The notes under the pieces are model-generated. The model saw only the letters and a program-made list of their open reading frames with translations, was not told the origin of the DNA and did not search any database. Shown in pieces: positions 1 through 10,014 of a stretch of DNA of 64,000 nucleotides (position 1 is the stretch's first letter; each line of letters opens with the position of its first letter). The DNA lies in NCBI GenBank assembly GCA_029448655.1, contig JACCLO010000021.1, positions 124,001 through 188,000 on the forward strand. Direction: 5' to 3'. Position numbers and translations under genes: made by a program. Origin of the DNA: Wolfiporia cocos (lineage: Eukaryota > Basidiomycota > Agaricomycetes > Polyporales > Phaeolaceae).

Positions 1-1827
1 GGAACTTCCACCTCCAGGGCCACTTCCCCCATCGGAAGCGACCTGGTGACTCCTACCCGTCAGGCGCGGGAACTCACGAACCTGCCCCCCATCGAACGCG
101 GAACCCGTGTTCGTCACACTCAATGAGAGCGTCTCCAGATCATCCGAGATGAGACGTGGCTCGGGGAAGCCATCCCGGACAATGCCATCACTGGCGAAGT
201 CCTGCTTCCCCCCGCTTATGGTCCGTACCAACCCCTCGAAATGGAAGTCCCTGAAGATATCTTCTACGGGGACCGAGGGGAAATGTACGACCGATTGGTC
301 AGCGGCATCCCCCCAGAAGCCCTCGACGACTTGCAGGCAGAAATAGCCGTCGCTTTCAATAGCATCGTCGAGGCAGCCAACGCCGCCGCCAACTTCTCCA
401 CGGACTCAATCACCGAGCTCCTAAACATACTTGACTCACAATTTGCAAAAGTGTTGCGAAAGTCCGATGAGCTGCGCACGTTTATCCGTGCCCTCAATGG
501 TCGCATCCGCAGCCTGGAAAACCACCGGCGAGCAGATCGCAACGACCTGGACCGCGCACTCGCGCGCCTCACCGCCTTGGAAAAGGCTCCCGCTGCAGGC
601 CCGACAGGGCCACCACCAGCAGCCACCGCCGCACCGACTTATGCTCAGAAAGCCACACCCCCGCCAGAATTTTCAGGCGAAGGGTCCAAGATCACCGTGA
701 CGGAGTGGCTCGCGAAGTGCATCATGTACTTCGCGGACGCAGAGATCACCGACGAACGTCGGCAGATCGTATCCGCCCTGACCCGGCTATCCGGCCACGC
801 CTTCCGCTATCAGGAAGCGCGTGTAAAGAAGTCCCACGACCCCGCGGAGTCCCTTGGCACATGGGCCGAGTTCGAAAGGGAGATGGAGAATGTATATGGA
901 AAAAAGAACGAGAAGGAGATCGCCCAGGAGGAGATTGAGAGTTACTTCGGTGACTCAGGCAGGAAGAAGGCCGAAGCCGACTTCTTCGTATACGCGGAGC
1001 GCCTACGACAATTGGCGCGCAAGGCAGAAACCGAGGAGAAGACCCTCATCCAGAAGCTACCACACGTGTTCCCTGCAAAGGTGTGCGAAGCTTTCGGAAT
1101 CATGGAGGCGTCCGGAACTTTCCAGGCCCCTACGGACTGGGAAAAATATCTCGACATGTCTATCCGCATGTACAAGGCCGCCTATCGCGACAAGATCGCA
1201 GGTGGAACATTATTCGGCGACGGAGAGAAGAGGAAGGAGAAGGAGAAGGAAAAGACGGGGTCTGGCAAGACCACATCAACCGTCACCCACGCCACCACGA
1301 CGTCCGGGTCTGACAAGACCACAGGACGAAACATCAAGGAGAAGCCAACCACGCTTCCGTCCGACGCCCGCGCGGGTGCCGAATGGAAGCAGAACCCCAA
1401 GTTCAAGAACTGGTATCTCGCCGCCCCCGCACGCAAGTGCAACGTCTGTGGACGCGACGCCTGTACGAACCCGTACAACCCGTGTCGCTTCAAGAAGCCG
1501 AACCCTGCCGGCAGCAAATCAGCAGGAAAGTCTAATGGAGGAACGTCGGCCTCCGGCAAAGCCGACAACAGAAATGGACGATTCGTCCGAGAAGTCATCC
1601 GGGAGTATTTCGTTCCTGATGACCAGCAGGCCAGTACCAGCACTGTGCCCTCATCAGCGGCATCAGCAACGGTCGGTACAGTGGAGTTGGCCCCCACCAC
1701 GCGCATCTCTGACGACAATGTCAGCCACGTCTCGGAGGAATCCCAACCCCTCCCACGCGAGACCGTCCTACCCTGGACAACCGGAAAAGGCATCGACAAG
1801 TCGGGTTTTTTCCTAGAAAACATGTGA
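1..1827 (+). CDS. gag: Gag of element 1 (5' partial, one internal stop)
   Basis: Structural protein that would package element RNA. The frame is open from base 1 apart from a TGA at 124-126; the first ATG after that is at 241, and the open part runs to 1827. Codons before 241 (for example the stretch reading GEVLLPPAYGPYQPLE) look coding, so 241 is probably not the native start. The middle section with PPPEFSGEGS, then EWLAKCIMYF, resembles the Gag of element 3. Near the C-terminus is a four-cysteine knuckle, CX2CX4CX6C (about 1438-1488), in place of the usual CCHC. The 3' end runs into a GGGTTTT heptamer, and pol lies in the -1 frame. The TGA could be a CGA to TGA change. Confidence 0.85.
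1803..1809 (+). promoter_or_regulatory. Candidate -1 ribosomal frameshift site GGGTTTT between gag and pol
   Basis: The gag frame reads G GGT TTT, which fits the X XXY YYZ slippery rule. Slipping back one base enters a frame that is open from 1809 to a TAG at 1953 and then continues as pol from 1956. Element 3 has TGG where this TAG stands, so the stop looks secondary. I cannot fold the RNA to test for a downstream pseudoknot. Confidence 0.5.
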
Positions 1828-1970
1828 AGACTTGCCCATGTGTTTTCAAATCCTGTATTAGTACCAGTACCCACGTCAATGAGAGTGTCTCAAACATATA
1901 CGTTAATAACGCGCCAAACCCGGAAGAATCTTTTCGAATTAACGTGACTCTCTAGGTATATGGCCAACAA

Positions 1971-4900
1971 GTGCAAGCCTTGGCATTAATCGACTCGGGA
2001 GCGTCTCTAAGCATTATCGATAAGGAATTCGTCGAAAAGCATAAGCTCTTAACCAATCCCCTTCCTATGCCCTTTAAGGTCAAGAACGCTGATGGTACCT
2101 ACAATGAGCACGGCGAGATCAACGAGCTCGTAAAGGCATATCTCCAACACGGAGAGCATAAGGAGACTATTGCTCTTCATGTCATTAAATTAGGAGGACA
2201 GGACATCATATTAGGACATGATTGGTTACATAAGCACAATCCACACTTTGACTGGGCAACAGGTCAAATGGATTACTCCCGTTGCATTATCAATGGAAAT
2301 TGCGCCCATGCCAAGAAAAACAGGCCACCGCGGCCTTCGGTCGAGGATGACTACCTCGACGAGAACAGCCATCGAGAGGAAACTCTCTTGGATCTTCCGA
2401 TAGATATCATTGGAAAGGAAGATTTCCAAAACCCTTTCGTCAATTGGGTGGAGACCCTAGACGATGAGGATGCAGCACTGCTAGCCAACCTAGTAGCAGA
2501 AATCCACTCAAGCCCTGACGACGAGACCATTGACACTGACAAGTGGAAGTCTCTAGTCCCCGAGGAATACCACGAATTCGGTCCCACAGTGTTTAGTCAC
2601 AAAGCATCCGACAGGATGCCGACTCGGAAACACTTCGACCACGCCATCGAAATCAAAGAAGGTGCAGAATTCCCCCGCTCAGCTAAGCCGTACCCCATGG
2701 GTCCCGCAGAACGCAACTCCTTAGATCAATGGATCACCGAGGAACTCCGCAAAGGTTACATCGTACCGTCGAAATCCCCGTTTGCATCGCCCGTCTTTTT
2801 CGTAAAAAAGAAAGACGGAGGTCTCCGGATGGTTGTAGATTACAGGAAACTTAACGAAATCACAGTACAAAACAAATATCCCATACCCCGAATATCCGAT
2901 CTCATCGATCAACTAGCCCAAGCATCTATCTTTACAAAAATCGATCTACGATGGGGCTACAACAATGTTTGGATAAAGGAGGGCGACGAATGGAAAACGG
3001 CGTTTATCACGCACCGTGGACTATTCGAAGCCACCGTTATGTACTTTGGTTTCTGTAACGCACCCGGAACCTTCCAAGCAATGATGAATTCGGTTCTAGA
3101 AGACTTTATCCAGTCGGGTAAAGTCATCGATTACCTAGACGACATTCTGATTTTCGGCAACGACCTGGCTGAACATCGCAAACTCGTAAAAGCGGTCCTG
3201 ACAAGGCTCCGTGAGTGCGATTTGTTCGCCAAACCAGAAAAATGCTTCTTCGAACAAAGTTCGATCGAATATCTCGGCATGATCATTTCCAAAGGGAAGG
3301 TCGAGATGGATCCAAAGAAGTATGATGGAGTTCAATCATGGCCGATACCTCGGAAAGTAAAGGAAGTCCAGGCCTTTATCGGATTCGCCAATTTCTATAG
3401 GCGATTTATCAAGGACTTCTCCAAGGTGGCCAGACCATTGACAGCGCTGACCAAGAAAGACACTCCGTGGTCTTGGGAAGCACCCCAACAGGAAGCGTTC
3501 GAGACTCTCAAGCGAGCCTTCACAACCGCACCGATCCTCCGGATCCCCAACTATGACCAACCATTCCGTGTAGAGTCCGATGCATCGGACTTTGCAACTG
3601 GAGCCGTCCTATCACAGCTTGACACATCTGACAAGATGTATCATCCCATGGCGTTCTTTTCAAAGACCATGACAGCTCCGGAACGGAACTATGAGATATA
3701 CGACAAGGAACTTCTAGGAATCATCAGAGCTCTAGAAGAATGGCATCACTATCTCGAAGGCCATAAGGAACCGTTCGAAGTATGGACAGATCATCTAAAT
3801 CTTACGTATTTCCGAACCGCGCAGAAGCTCACACGCCGGCAAGCCCGATGGGCACTTTACCTCACCCGCTTCAATTTCAAGCTATACCATAAGCCTGGAA
3901 AAACAATGCTTACCGCAGATCCTCTGTCCAGGAGGCCAGACCATGAAGAGGGGGTGGAAAACGATAATCGTGACCAGATACTTCTGAAACCAGAATTTTT
4001 CGCGCATGAACTTGCCATTCACGCTATCGAATCCGCCCATAATCCTACTATCAACTCAAACGAGGATGATAAACTCATGGAAGAAATCCGCAAAGCGTTG
4101 CTATCAGATGAAGTAACCAAGGACTATAAACAACTTCTCTCATCTAGTCCTAGAGAATTCAAGAAAGACCTCGCAGAATGGAATTACGAGAACGGTCTTC
4201 TACTACGACGCGGAAAAGTCTATGTCCCTAAGGTTCCAGAGTTACGACAACGTCTGATGGAAGCCCATCATGACCATCCTTCTGCCGGTCACTTCGGCCG
4301 ATGGAAGACGTACGAACTCATCACACGGAACTATTATTGGCCATCAATGACAACCGACGTCAAGAAGTACGTACAAGCATGCGACACATGTCAACGAATG
4401 AAGAACCGACCTGAGAAGCTTTACGGCATGCTCCAGCCCAACCTCGTCCCTGAAGGACCATGGGAAGTCATCACTTGTGACTTCATCATGTATCTTCCGA
4501 AATCCACGTTCAACAAGTCTACCTACGATGCAATCATGGTAGTAGTCAATCGCCTAACCAAACGAGCCCGTTTCTACCCGATCAATGCTAAATTCGGTAC
4601 CAAAGACCTTGCCACAATTCTATACGGCAGATTCTACCCACTACACGGATTACCTAAGCAAATCATATCGGACAGAGGCGTACAATTCTCCTCGAAGCTA
4701 TTCGGAGAATGGTGCTCCCAACTTGGCATACAACGATCAATGACTACCGCCTATCATCCCCAGACTGATGGACAAACAGAACGCACGAATCAAACGTTGG
4801 AACAATATCTACGCTGTTACGTCAATTCTTACGAAAAAGACAACTGGAGTCAATTACTCCCAACAGCCGAGTTCGCATACAACAACGTGGCCTCAGAAAC

Positions 4901-6143
4901 CACCAAGTATTCGCCGTTCTATATGGAACTAGGAAGGCACCCACGGGCAGGTCCACTCGACATTCAGATAAGTCCTGACAAGGACTTGAATGACATAGCA
5001 CACAAGCGCTGGCAAGCGCAGGATCAGGTGAAAGCAGCAATGCAATTAGCCGCAGACAGATGGAAATGGTATGCGGACCAAGGAAAGAAATCTCCACCAT
5101 TTACAATCGGAGATAAAGTACTTGTAAGCACCAAGGATTACCAGGACACCGAACGCAGTCTAGCGCCCCGATACATCGGCCCTTTCAGGGTCCTCGAACA
5201 ACTATCTCCCGTCACATTCAGACTAAAGATGGGTATTCAGTATCGCGCTTATCATCCTGTATTCCACGCATCCAAACTAGTCCTATACCACCATCCAGAA
5301 GGCAAGGAGGAATCCGAGTCCGACATCGAAAAGGACTTAGAAGAATCAGAAGAATACGAAGTGGAGGAAATACTCAGCCACAGGAAACGAGGATGGAAAG
5401 ATCATACTGCTGAGTCCGACACTTGGGAACCAGAAGAGAACCTGACAGGTGCTGAGGAGGCGCTCAATGAGTACAAAGCCAAATCATTTAACGCACCAGC
5501 CCCACCTCGACGCTCTACGCGTCACCAGATTGCAGTAGCAGACCCAGAAGATGATGACGACTGGAAAGTCGGAGACAGATACCTTTGGCCAGACGACTGG
5601 CCACTCCAGAACGAGGAATATACCGAAGAGGAAAGAAAAGCAGAACGAAAATGGGTTATACGCGATCTCTACGGAAACTTTGTAGACGACAACGTAAAAT
5701 TCAACAAGTACCTAGAATTCGCCGTGGGAGTTAAGGGAATGTATCCTGACAAGGGTACCCCTCACTCGGCGGGTTACGATATATTCTCAGCCGAAGACAT
5801 ATCTCTGAAGCCAAATACGACAACCACCGTTTCCACTGATTTACGTATCCTTCTTCCTTACGGAAGCTATGGACACTTGGAAACCCGGTCTAGTATGGCC
5901 AAGAAATCGTTAACAGTCTTAGGCGGAATCATAGATTGGGATTATCGTGGCGAAATCAAAGTCATGATCCATAATCTTGGTACAGAATATCACAACGTCC
6001 TCGCAGGCGACAAAATCGCCCAACTCATCGTTCAGCTGCTCGATCACTCTGAAGTACATCACGGTAATACCGGGACGTACGAAAGAGACTATCTCAATAT
6101 CGGTTCTCATGGAGAAAAGGGATTTGGATCCACTGGAAGGTAA
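1971..6143 (+). CDS. pol: Pol polyprotein of element 1 (PR-RT-RH-IN-chromodomain-dUTPase)
   Basis: Replication and integration enzymes. From the GTG at 1971 (1390 aa): aspartic protease with ALIDSGAS near residue 5; RT about 215-420 with YLDD near 388; RNase H about 520-650 (ESDASDFATGA, then YDKELL and WTDH); integrase HHCC zinc finger about 764-815; integrase core with Asp in TCDFIMYLP, Asp in SDRG and Glu in QTDGQTER; GPF module near 1067; a shortened chromodomain about 1130-1165; dUTPase about 1258-1390 with AGYDIFSA, RSSMAKKS, GIIDWDYRG, GDKIAQ and GFGSTG. The likely true entry is by frameshift from gag at 1803-1809; the frame upstream is blocked only by TAG at 1953-1955. The chromodomain lacks about eight residues present in element 3. 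Confidence 0.95.
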   Translation: MQALALIDSGASLSIIDKEFVEKHKLLTNPLPMPFKVKNADGTYNEHGEINELVKAYLQHGEHKETIALHVIKLGGQDIILGHDWLHKHNPHFDWATGQMDYSRCIINGNCAHAKKNRPPRPSVEDDYLDENSHREETLLDLPIDIIGKEDFQNPFVNWVETLDDEDAALLANLVAEIHSSPDDETIDTDKWKSLVPEEYHEFGPTVFSHKASDRMPTRKHFDHAIEIKEGAEFPRSAKPYPMGPAERNSLDQWITEELRKGYIVPSKSPFASPVFFVKKKDGGLRMVVDYRKLNEITVQNKYPIPRISDLIDQLAQASIFTKIDLRWGYNNVWIKEGDEWKTAFITHRGLFEATVMYFGFCNAPGTFQAMMNSVLEDFIQSGKVIDYLDDILIFGNDLAEHRKLVKAVLTRLRECDLFAKPEKCFFEQSSIEYLGMIISKGKVEMDPKKYDGVQSWPIPRKVKEVQAFIGFANFYRRFIKDFSKVARPLTALTKKDTPWSWEAPQQEAFETLKRAFTTAPILRIPNYDQPFRVESDASDFATGAVLSQLDTSDKMYHPMAFFSKTMTAPERNYEIYDKELLGIIRALEEWHHYLEGHKEPFEVWTDHLNLTYFRTAQKLTRRQARWALYLTRFNFKLYHKPGKTMLTADPLSRRPDHEEGVENDNRDQILLKPEFFAHELAIHAIESAHNPTINSNEDDKLMEEIRKALLSDEVTKDYKQLLSSSPREFKKDLAEWNYENGLLLRRGKVYVPKVPELRQRLMEAHHDHPSAGHFGRWKTYELITRNYYWPSMTTDVKKYVQACDTCQRMKNRPEKLYGMLQPNLVPEGPWEVITCDFIMYLPKSTFNKSTYDAIMVVVNRLTKRARFYPINAKFGTKDLATILYGRFYPLHGLPKQIISDRGVQFSSKLFGEWCSQLGIQRSMTTAYHPQTDGQTERTNQTLEQYLRCYVNSYEKDNWSQLLPTAEFAYNNVASETTKYSPFYMELGRHPRAGPLDIQISPDKDLNDIAHKRWQAQDQVKAAMQLAADRWKWYADQGKKSPPFTIGDKVLVSTKDYQDTERSLAPRYIGPFRVLEQLSPVTFRLKMGIQYRAYHPVFHASKLVLYHHPEGKEESESDIEKDLEESEEYEVEEILSHRKRGWKDHTAESDTWEPEENLTGAEEALNEYKAKSFNAPAPPRRSTRHQIAVADPEDDDDWKVGDRYLWPDDWPLQNEEYTEEERKAERKWVIRDLYGNFVDDNVKFNKYLEFAVGVKGMYPDKGTPHSAGYDIFSAEDISLKPNTTTTVSTDLRILLPYGSYGHLETRSSMAKKSLTVLGGIIDWDYRGEIKVMIHNLGTEYHNVLAGDKIAQLIVQLLDHSEVHHGNTGTYERDYLNIGSHGEKGFGSTGR

Positions 6144-6215
6144 TAAACACAAAGCCTAACCCTTAAGTGGGCTCTAGCACACACATTATATGTCTTCATC
6201 GGGTCGCTGAAGTCT

Positions 6216-6225
6216 GAAGAGGGGG
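6216..6225 (+). other. Polypurine tract of element 1
   Basis: GAAGAGGGGG lies three bases before the TG of the 3' LTR, the usual place for plus-strand priming. Elements 2 and 3 have similar G-rich tracts at the same place. Confidence 0.8.
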
Positions 6226-6228
6226 TAA

Positions 6229-6871
6229 TGTCACAGATTTATCTGTTCTCTAATTTTCCCTGTATTTTTCACTATTTCTTCGCATTTTATCCGAATTGTT
6301 CTTTGACATCTGCACTTATCCTGTATCTAAGCCATACTTAAGCTACTGTGCCGCTGTACCGAACCATAACCTCGTAAATCACTCACGTGACCATTCCCAC
6401 ACCAGACGTCTTATCTTATCTCTCAACCACGTTACCTATTCATCACATGATACTATCTCCAGCACCTTTAGCGCTGCCACGTCATAACTGACATCACCGT
6501 TCCAGACTCTGGGCAGAGTCCGGACTCACATCACGTTGCCAATGTAGACGCCTTACTCACGCATCGTCATACTAATGACATATCCCGATCGGCCTATGAC
6601 TCAGCCCGGGATCCCCATATCACAAGCTACGGACACTTCGTTAGCACCGCCATTACCGGCCTGTGCCCTATGCCCTACTGTATCGTTAGTCCTACCTAGA
6701 GTACCAGGGGTCCTATACCACATGTATATAAGCTTGCATTCTCTGGCGGCTATTGCCCCAGAACTATCAACTTCGTTACTTAGCGATAACACTCTTGCCT
6801 AACAAGCAACCACTACTTAGTCTTCTTAGCTCGTCTAACAACAAGACCTTACAAGTAAGTCATCCGTTACA
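6229..6871 (+). repeat. 3' LTR of element 1
   Basis: It starts TGTCACAG right after the polypurine tract. A TATA box (GTATATAAG, about 6724-6732) sits in the CATGTATATAA context seen in most LTRs of this window. The right end is uncertain: I place it at GTTACA (6871), where a GC-rich low-complexity stretch begins, because the 5' LTR is not available for comparison. Confidence 0.75.
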
Positions 6872-6995
6872 GCTCGGCTACGGCCAGCTCACGATCCAAG
6901 CCGGGCCCTGAGCCGTCTTAAGCCGCCCCCCCAGGCTCGGCTCGGCCCGGCTTAAGTTGGCTCGGCCAGGCCCGGCTCACGGCTTTGAGCCGTGC
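6872..6995. repeat. GC-rich GGCTCGGCCC low-complexity stretch
   Basis: Irregular repeats of GGCTCGG, GCCCGGCT and GAGCCG with short inverted copies. No coding potential seen. It separates the end of element 1 from the Helitron-like cluster. Confidence 0.5.
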
Positions 6996-7215
6996 TTTGC
7001 ACATCACTAATTACAAGCGAAGGGATGATGAGACCAAGGATCAGCGAGGTTTCAGAAGTGGCTGAGCAGGCAGAGACAATAGACAAAAGAGGCAAGTTGG
7101 GTTTTCCATGGGTAATGGACAGGAAATTGATGGGGGGTCCACAGGTAAGTTCAAAAAACCTCGATTATCTGAAATAGGCGCACATGGATTGGGATAATGT
7201 ATTGAAGTGGAAAAC

Positions 7216-7252
7216 TGTGTGACCATGGCAAAGCCACAGGTAATTAAGCTAG
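7216..7252 (+). repeat. Helitron-like 3' terminus (hairpin plus CTAG)
   Basis: It reads GTGTGACCATGGCAAAGCCA, then CAGGTAATTAAGCTAG. The TGGC/GCCA stem with an AAA loop is followed by CTAG and T. A new 5'-type end (TCTATAAGTAATGGGAGC) starts at the very next base. Confidence 0.5.
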
Positions 7253-7374
7253 TCTATAAGTAATGGGAGCTTGTGTGGGACCCGTCGCGTGTCGCTCGCG
7301 TTTTGCACATGTTTTGCACACATGGTGAGCACATTTGCCATGTGGCGTCCATGTGCATCGATCCTGCTCCCATT
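7253..7374. repeat. Helitron-like 5' module with subterminal inverted repeat
   Basis: Begins TCTATAAGTAATGGGAGC and ends GCTCCCATTAGA, giving an inverted repeat about 100 bp apart, with a smaller hairpin between (ACATGG...CCATGT). CTAG-type ends abut it on both sides, one on each strand. Equivalent modules lie at 8309-8470 and 54050-54190. Confidence 0.45.
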
Positions 7375-7639
7375 AGACTAGCTTAATTACCTGTGGCTTT
7401 GCCACAAGCATTATGTCTTAGAAATATATTGTAGTCTCTGCCTGCTCAGCCACTTCCTCCATCTCACTAATGCTTGGTCTCATCGTCACTTCGCTTGTAA
7501 AATCTTGCAATCAACATGCATGCCTTGCAGGCACCAGTGAGCACTTAATGGGTGCCCTACAGACACCACGTGGCAAACGTGGATGCTAGGTGCACTTCAC
7601 ACGACTGCTCCCACGCAAGCTCCCATTATTAGTAGACTA

Positions 7640-7905
7640 GCTTAATTACCTGTGGCTTTGCCATGGTCACACAGTTTTCCACTTCAATACATTATCCCAA
7701 TCCATGTGTGCCTATTTCAGATAATCGAGGTTTTTTGAACTTACCTGTGGACCCCCCATCAATTTCCTGTCCATTACCCATGGAAAACCCAACTTGCCTC
7801 TTTTGTCTATTGTCTCTGCCTGCTCAGCCACTTCTGACACCTCGCTGATCTTTAGTCTCATCATCCCTTTGCTTGTAATACTGTGTGATGTGGTGTCAAA
7901 ATGTT
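7640..7905 (-). repeat. Reverse copy of the Helitron-like 3' region
   Basis: This is close to the reverse complement of 7000-7252, including the hairpin and the CTAG (here CTAGCTTAATTACC). The two copies keep nearly the same 61-codon ORF on opposite strands, which reflects repeat identity and not selection on a protein. Confidence 0.6.
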
Positions 7906-7963
7906 CTTCATTTTTTGCAATCTTTTGGCAGGCATCTACAGCACAGGCCATTTATGTTACAAA

Positions 7964-8220
7964 AATTCCCGTGGCACAGAGCACAAATCCCCATGGCATG
8001 GGGGACAAATCCCTGTGGCATTGGGATGCAAATCCCTGTGGCACAGGATACAAATCCCCATGGTGTGGGGTATTTACATTACACAAAATCCCCATGCCAC
8101 AGGACACAACTCCCTGTGGCATGGGCCACAAATCCCCATGGTGTGAGGCATGAATCCCCATGGTGTGGGGCACAAATCCCTGTGGCATGGGGCACAAATC
8201 CCCATGGTGTGGGGCAGGAA
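7964..8220. repeat. 22-bp minisatellite, array 1
   Basis: About eleven imperfect tandem units of the type CACAAATCCCCATGGCATGGGG. Each centres on a near-palindrome CCCCATGGCATGGGG. Units vary by substitution, and there is no spacer structure. Long ORFs through it are translations of the repeat. Confidence 0.8.
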
Positions 8221-8308
8221 CAGCACACAAAACACGAGCTAGCAGCACACACACCTTGCAGGCACTGAGCATGGGAATCCACCAGCAAACTCCCTGGGTG
8301 GCAGGCAC

Positions 8309-8470
8309 CCTATCTAATGGGAGGAGGATCAACAATGCACATGGATGCCACATGGCAAACATGGTGTCCATGTGCACAAAATGCAAGTGACACACTAGCT
8401 GCACACTAGCAACACATGAGCACCTACGGCGCGAGCTCCCATTACTTATAGATAGGGCGCCTGGCGCCTG
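8309..8470 (-). repeat. Reverse 5' module of a Helitron-like element
   Basis: Bounded by CCTATCTAATGGGAG on the left and CTCCCATTACTTATAGATAGGGCGCC (split over 8435-8462) on the right, in the opposite orientation to 54050-54195. It lies between the two minisatellite arrays, which run in opposite directions. Confidence 0.5.
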
Positions 8471-8545
8471 GGAAGTTGGGTGGTGGATTCCCACAGTCAG
8501 TGCCTGCAAGGCGCATGCGCTGCTAGCTCGCATTTTGTGTGCTGT

Positions 8546-8985
8546 TCCTGCCCCATGTCATGGGGATTTGTGCCCCGTGCCACAAGGATATGTACCCAAA
8601 TGCTACAGGGATCTGTGCCCCATGCCATGGGGATTTTTGTCCTGTGGCATGGGGATTTTGTAATGTAAATACCCCACACCATGGGGATTTGTGCCCTGTG
8701 CCACGGGGATTTGTGCTGCATATCATGGGGATTTGTGCCCCATGCCACAGGGATTTATGCCCCACATCATAGAGATTTGTGTCCCATGGCATGGGGATTT
8801 TTGTAATATAAATACCCTGCACCACAGGGATTTGCACCCCAATGCCACAGGGATTTGTGCCCCACATCATGGGGATTTTTGTAATGTAAATACCCCACAC
8901 CACAGGGATTTGTGCCCTGTGCCATGGGGATTTGTGCTCTGTGCCATGGGGATTTATGCCTCATGCCACGGGGATTGATTTTTGT
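8546..8985. repeat. 22-bp minisatellite, array 2
   Basis: About eighteen units of GGGGATTTGTGCCCCATGCCA type, opposite in direction to array 1. Some units are separated by a conserved TTTTGTAATGTAAATACCC insert. Confidence 0.8.
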
Positions 8986-9034
8986 AACATAAATGGCCTG
9001 TGCTGTAGATGCCTGCCAAAAGATTGCAAAAAAT

Positions 9035-9330
9035 GAAGAACATTTTGACACCACATTACACAGTATTACAAGTGAAGTGACAATGAGACTGAGCATCAGC
9101 AAGGTGTCAGAAGTGGCTGAGCAGGCAGAGACAATAGACACAAGAGGCAAGTTGGGTTTCCCATGGGTAATGGACAGGAAATTGATGGGGGATCCACAGG
9201 AAAAACCTTGAAATAGGCACACATGGATTGGGATAATGTATTGAAGTGGAAAAAAAACTGTGTGACCGTGGCTTCACCATGGGTAATTAAGCTTAATTAC
9301 CTGTGGCTTCACCACAATTTTGTATTCTAG
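9035..9330. repeat. Forward Helitron-like 3' region abutting a reverse one
   Basis: The forward block (9040-9290) repeats the 7000-7252 sequence and ends GTGGCTTCACCATGGGTAATTAAG. It then joins directly to CTTAATTACCTGTGGCTTCA on the other strand, so two 3' ends meet tail to tail and the CTAG is lost. Confidence 0.5.
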
Positions 9331-9354
9331 GAGTTATTGCTTATCTCTGCCTGC

Positions 9355-9640
9355 TCAGCCACTCCTCCACCTCACCAAGGAGAACGGCACTGCCGAGAGG
9401 ATATGCCCTATGAACGCAGGGTACGCACATGTGGCATAAAGCCTGTCCTGTGAGAGATAGAGGGAGAGCAGTGCTGGTGGGAGCATTCCAAGGCCGGTGG
9501 CGGTGAGGAAGGGATGCTCCGTTGCTGCAGAGTATGGCCCCAGAGTTGAGAGGGGTATAAGATGAGTTGTGAGATTCTCCATTGCTGACATTTTTGGTTA
9601 ATATTGGGGAGTACTTGTGTTGCATAGCAATTGTACAAGT
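9355..9640 (-). pseudogene. Possible captured host-gene fragment
   Basis: Between two reverse Helitron-like ends sits non-repeat DNA with a minus-strand ORF (9591-9355, 78 codons). It has protein-like hydrophobic composition, including LGMLPPALLSLYLSQDRLYA and YPAFIGHILSAVPFSLVRW. Helitrons are known to carry fragments of host genes, so a capture is plausible. I do not recognise the protein, and the short ORF may be chance. Confidence 0.25.
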
Positions 9641-9808
9641 TGCTTTATTTTGCAGTCGCCCAGAAGTATGAAGCCACTCAAGCAGACACCCATGATTGCC
9701 GATCGACCGTTGACTTGTATCTATCCTGTGACTCATTTGAGGCCCCGGCGCTCACGCCACATGTTTGGTTCGTTCACTACTGAGATCGTTCTTGAACTGT
9801 ACAAACTA

Positions 9809-9885
9809 GCTTAATTACCTGTGGCTTCACCACAATTTTGTATTACAGGAGTTATTGCTTATCTCTGCCCACTCAGCCGCTCCGC
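9809..9885 (-). repeat. Reverse Helitron-like 3' terminus
   Basis: Reads CTAGCTTAATTACC, then the GTGGCTTCACCAC hairpin and the TCTGCCCACTCAGCC block. It is a near copy of 9292-9364. Non-repeat GC-rich DNA follows to about 10000. Confidence 0.5.
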
Positions 9886-10014
9886 CGCGCAGTCGCTCCT
9901 CCTCTTCGGCTCGATCTCTGTCAAGGCGCACGTCGTCATGGTCACGAGCACGAGGTGGGCCTGCGCAACCTCGTGGTGCTGGTGTCTAGGGTCCCATGCA
10001 ACAGTTAACAAATT

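Larger units (their letters stand above)
1..6871 (+). mobile_element. Element 1: Ty3/gypsy LTR retrotransposon, 5' end outside window
   Basis: Order seen: gag (partial), protease, reverse transcriptase, RNase H, integrase, chromodomain, dUTPase, polypurine tract, 3' LTR. RT-RH before IN and a C-terminal chromodomain place it among the chromoviruses of Ty3/gypsy (Metaviridae). The 5' LTR and leader lie upstream of base 1, so the target duplication cannot be checked. It is a close relative of element 3 (21850-34607), with matching domains in the same order. Two in-frame stops (124 and 1953) suggest this copy is inactive. Confidence 0.93.
6990..9885. mobile_element. Cluster of nonautonomous Helitron-like repeats
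   Basis: At least five copies, in both orientations, share a subterminal block containing GTGGCTGAGCAGGCAGAGAC. Several end in a short GTGGC/GCCAC-type hairpin followed by GTAATTAAGCTAG. A hairpin about 11 nt before CTAG fits Helitron 3' ends, and 7252 is followed by T as expected for insertion between A and T. No Rep/helicase gene is present, so these copies are nonautonomous. Edges of individual copies are blurred by nesting and inversion. Cleaner copies occur at 54050-54937 and 54938-55453. Confidence 0.55.

Noticed and set aside
1182..1874. 230-codon minus ORF opposite gag of element 1
   Set aside because: Shadow of the gag frame; no independent features.
8497..8903. Overlapping ORFs on both strands through 7885-8985 and 54083-54595
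   Set aside because: They are frame translations of the 22-bp minisatellite, which has few stops in several frames.
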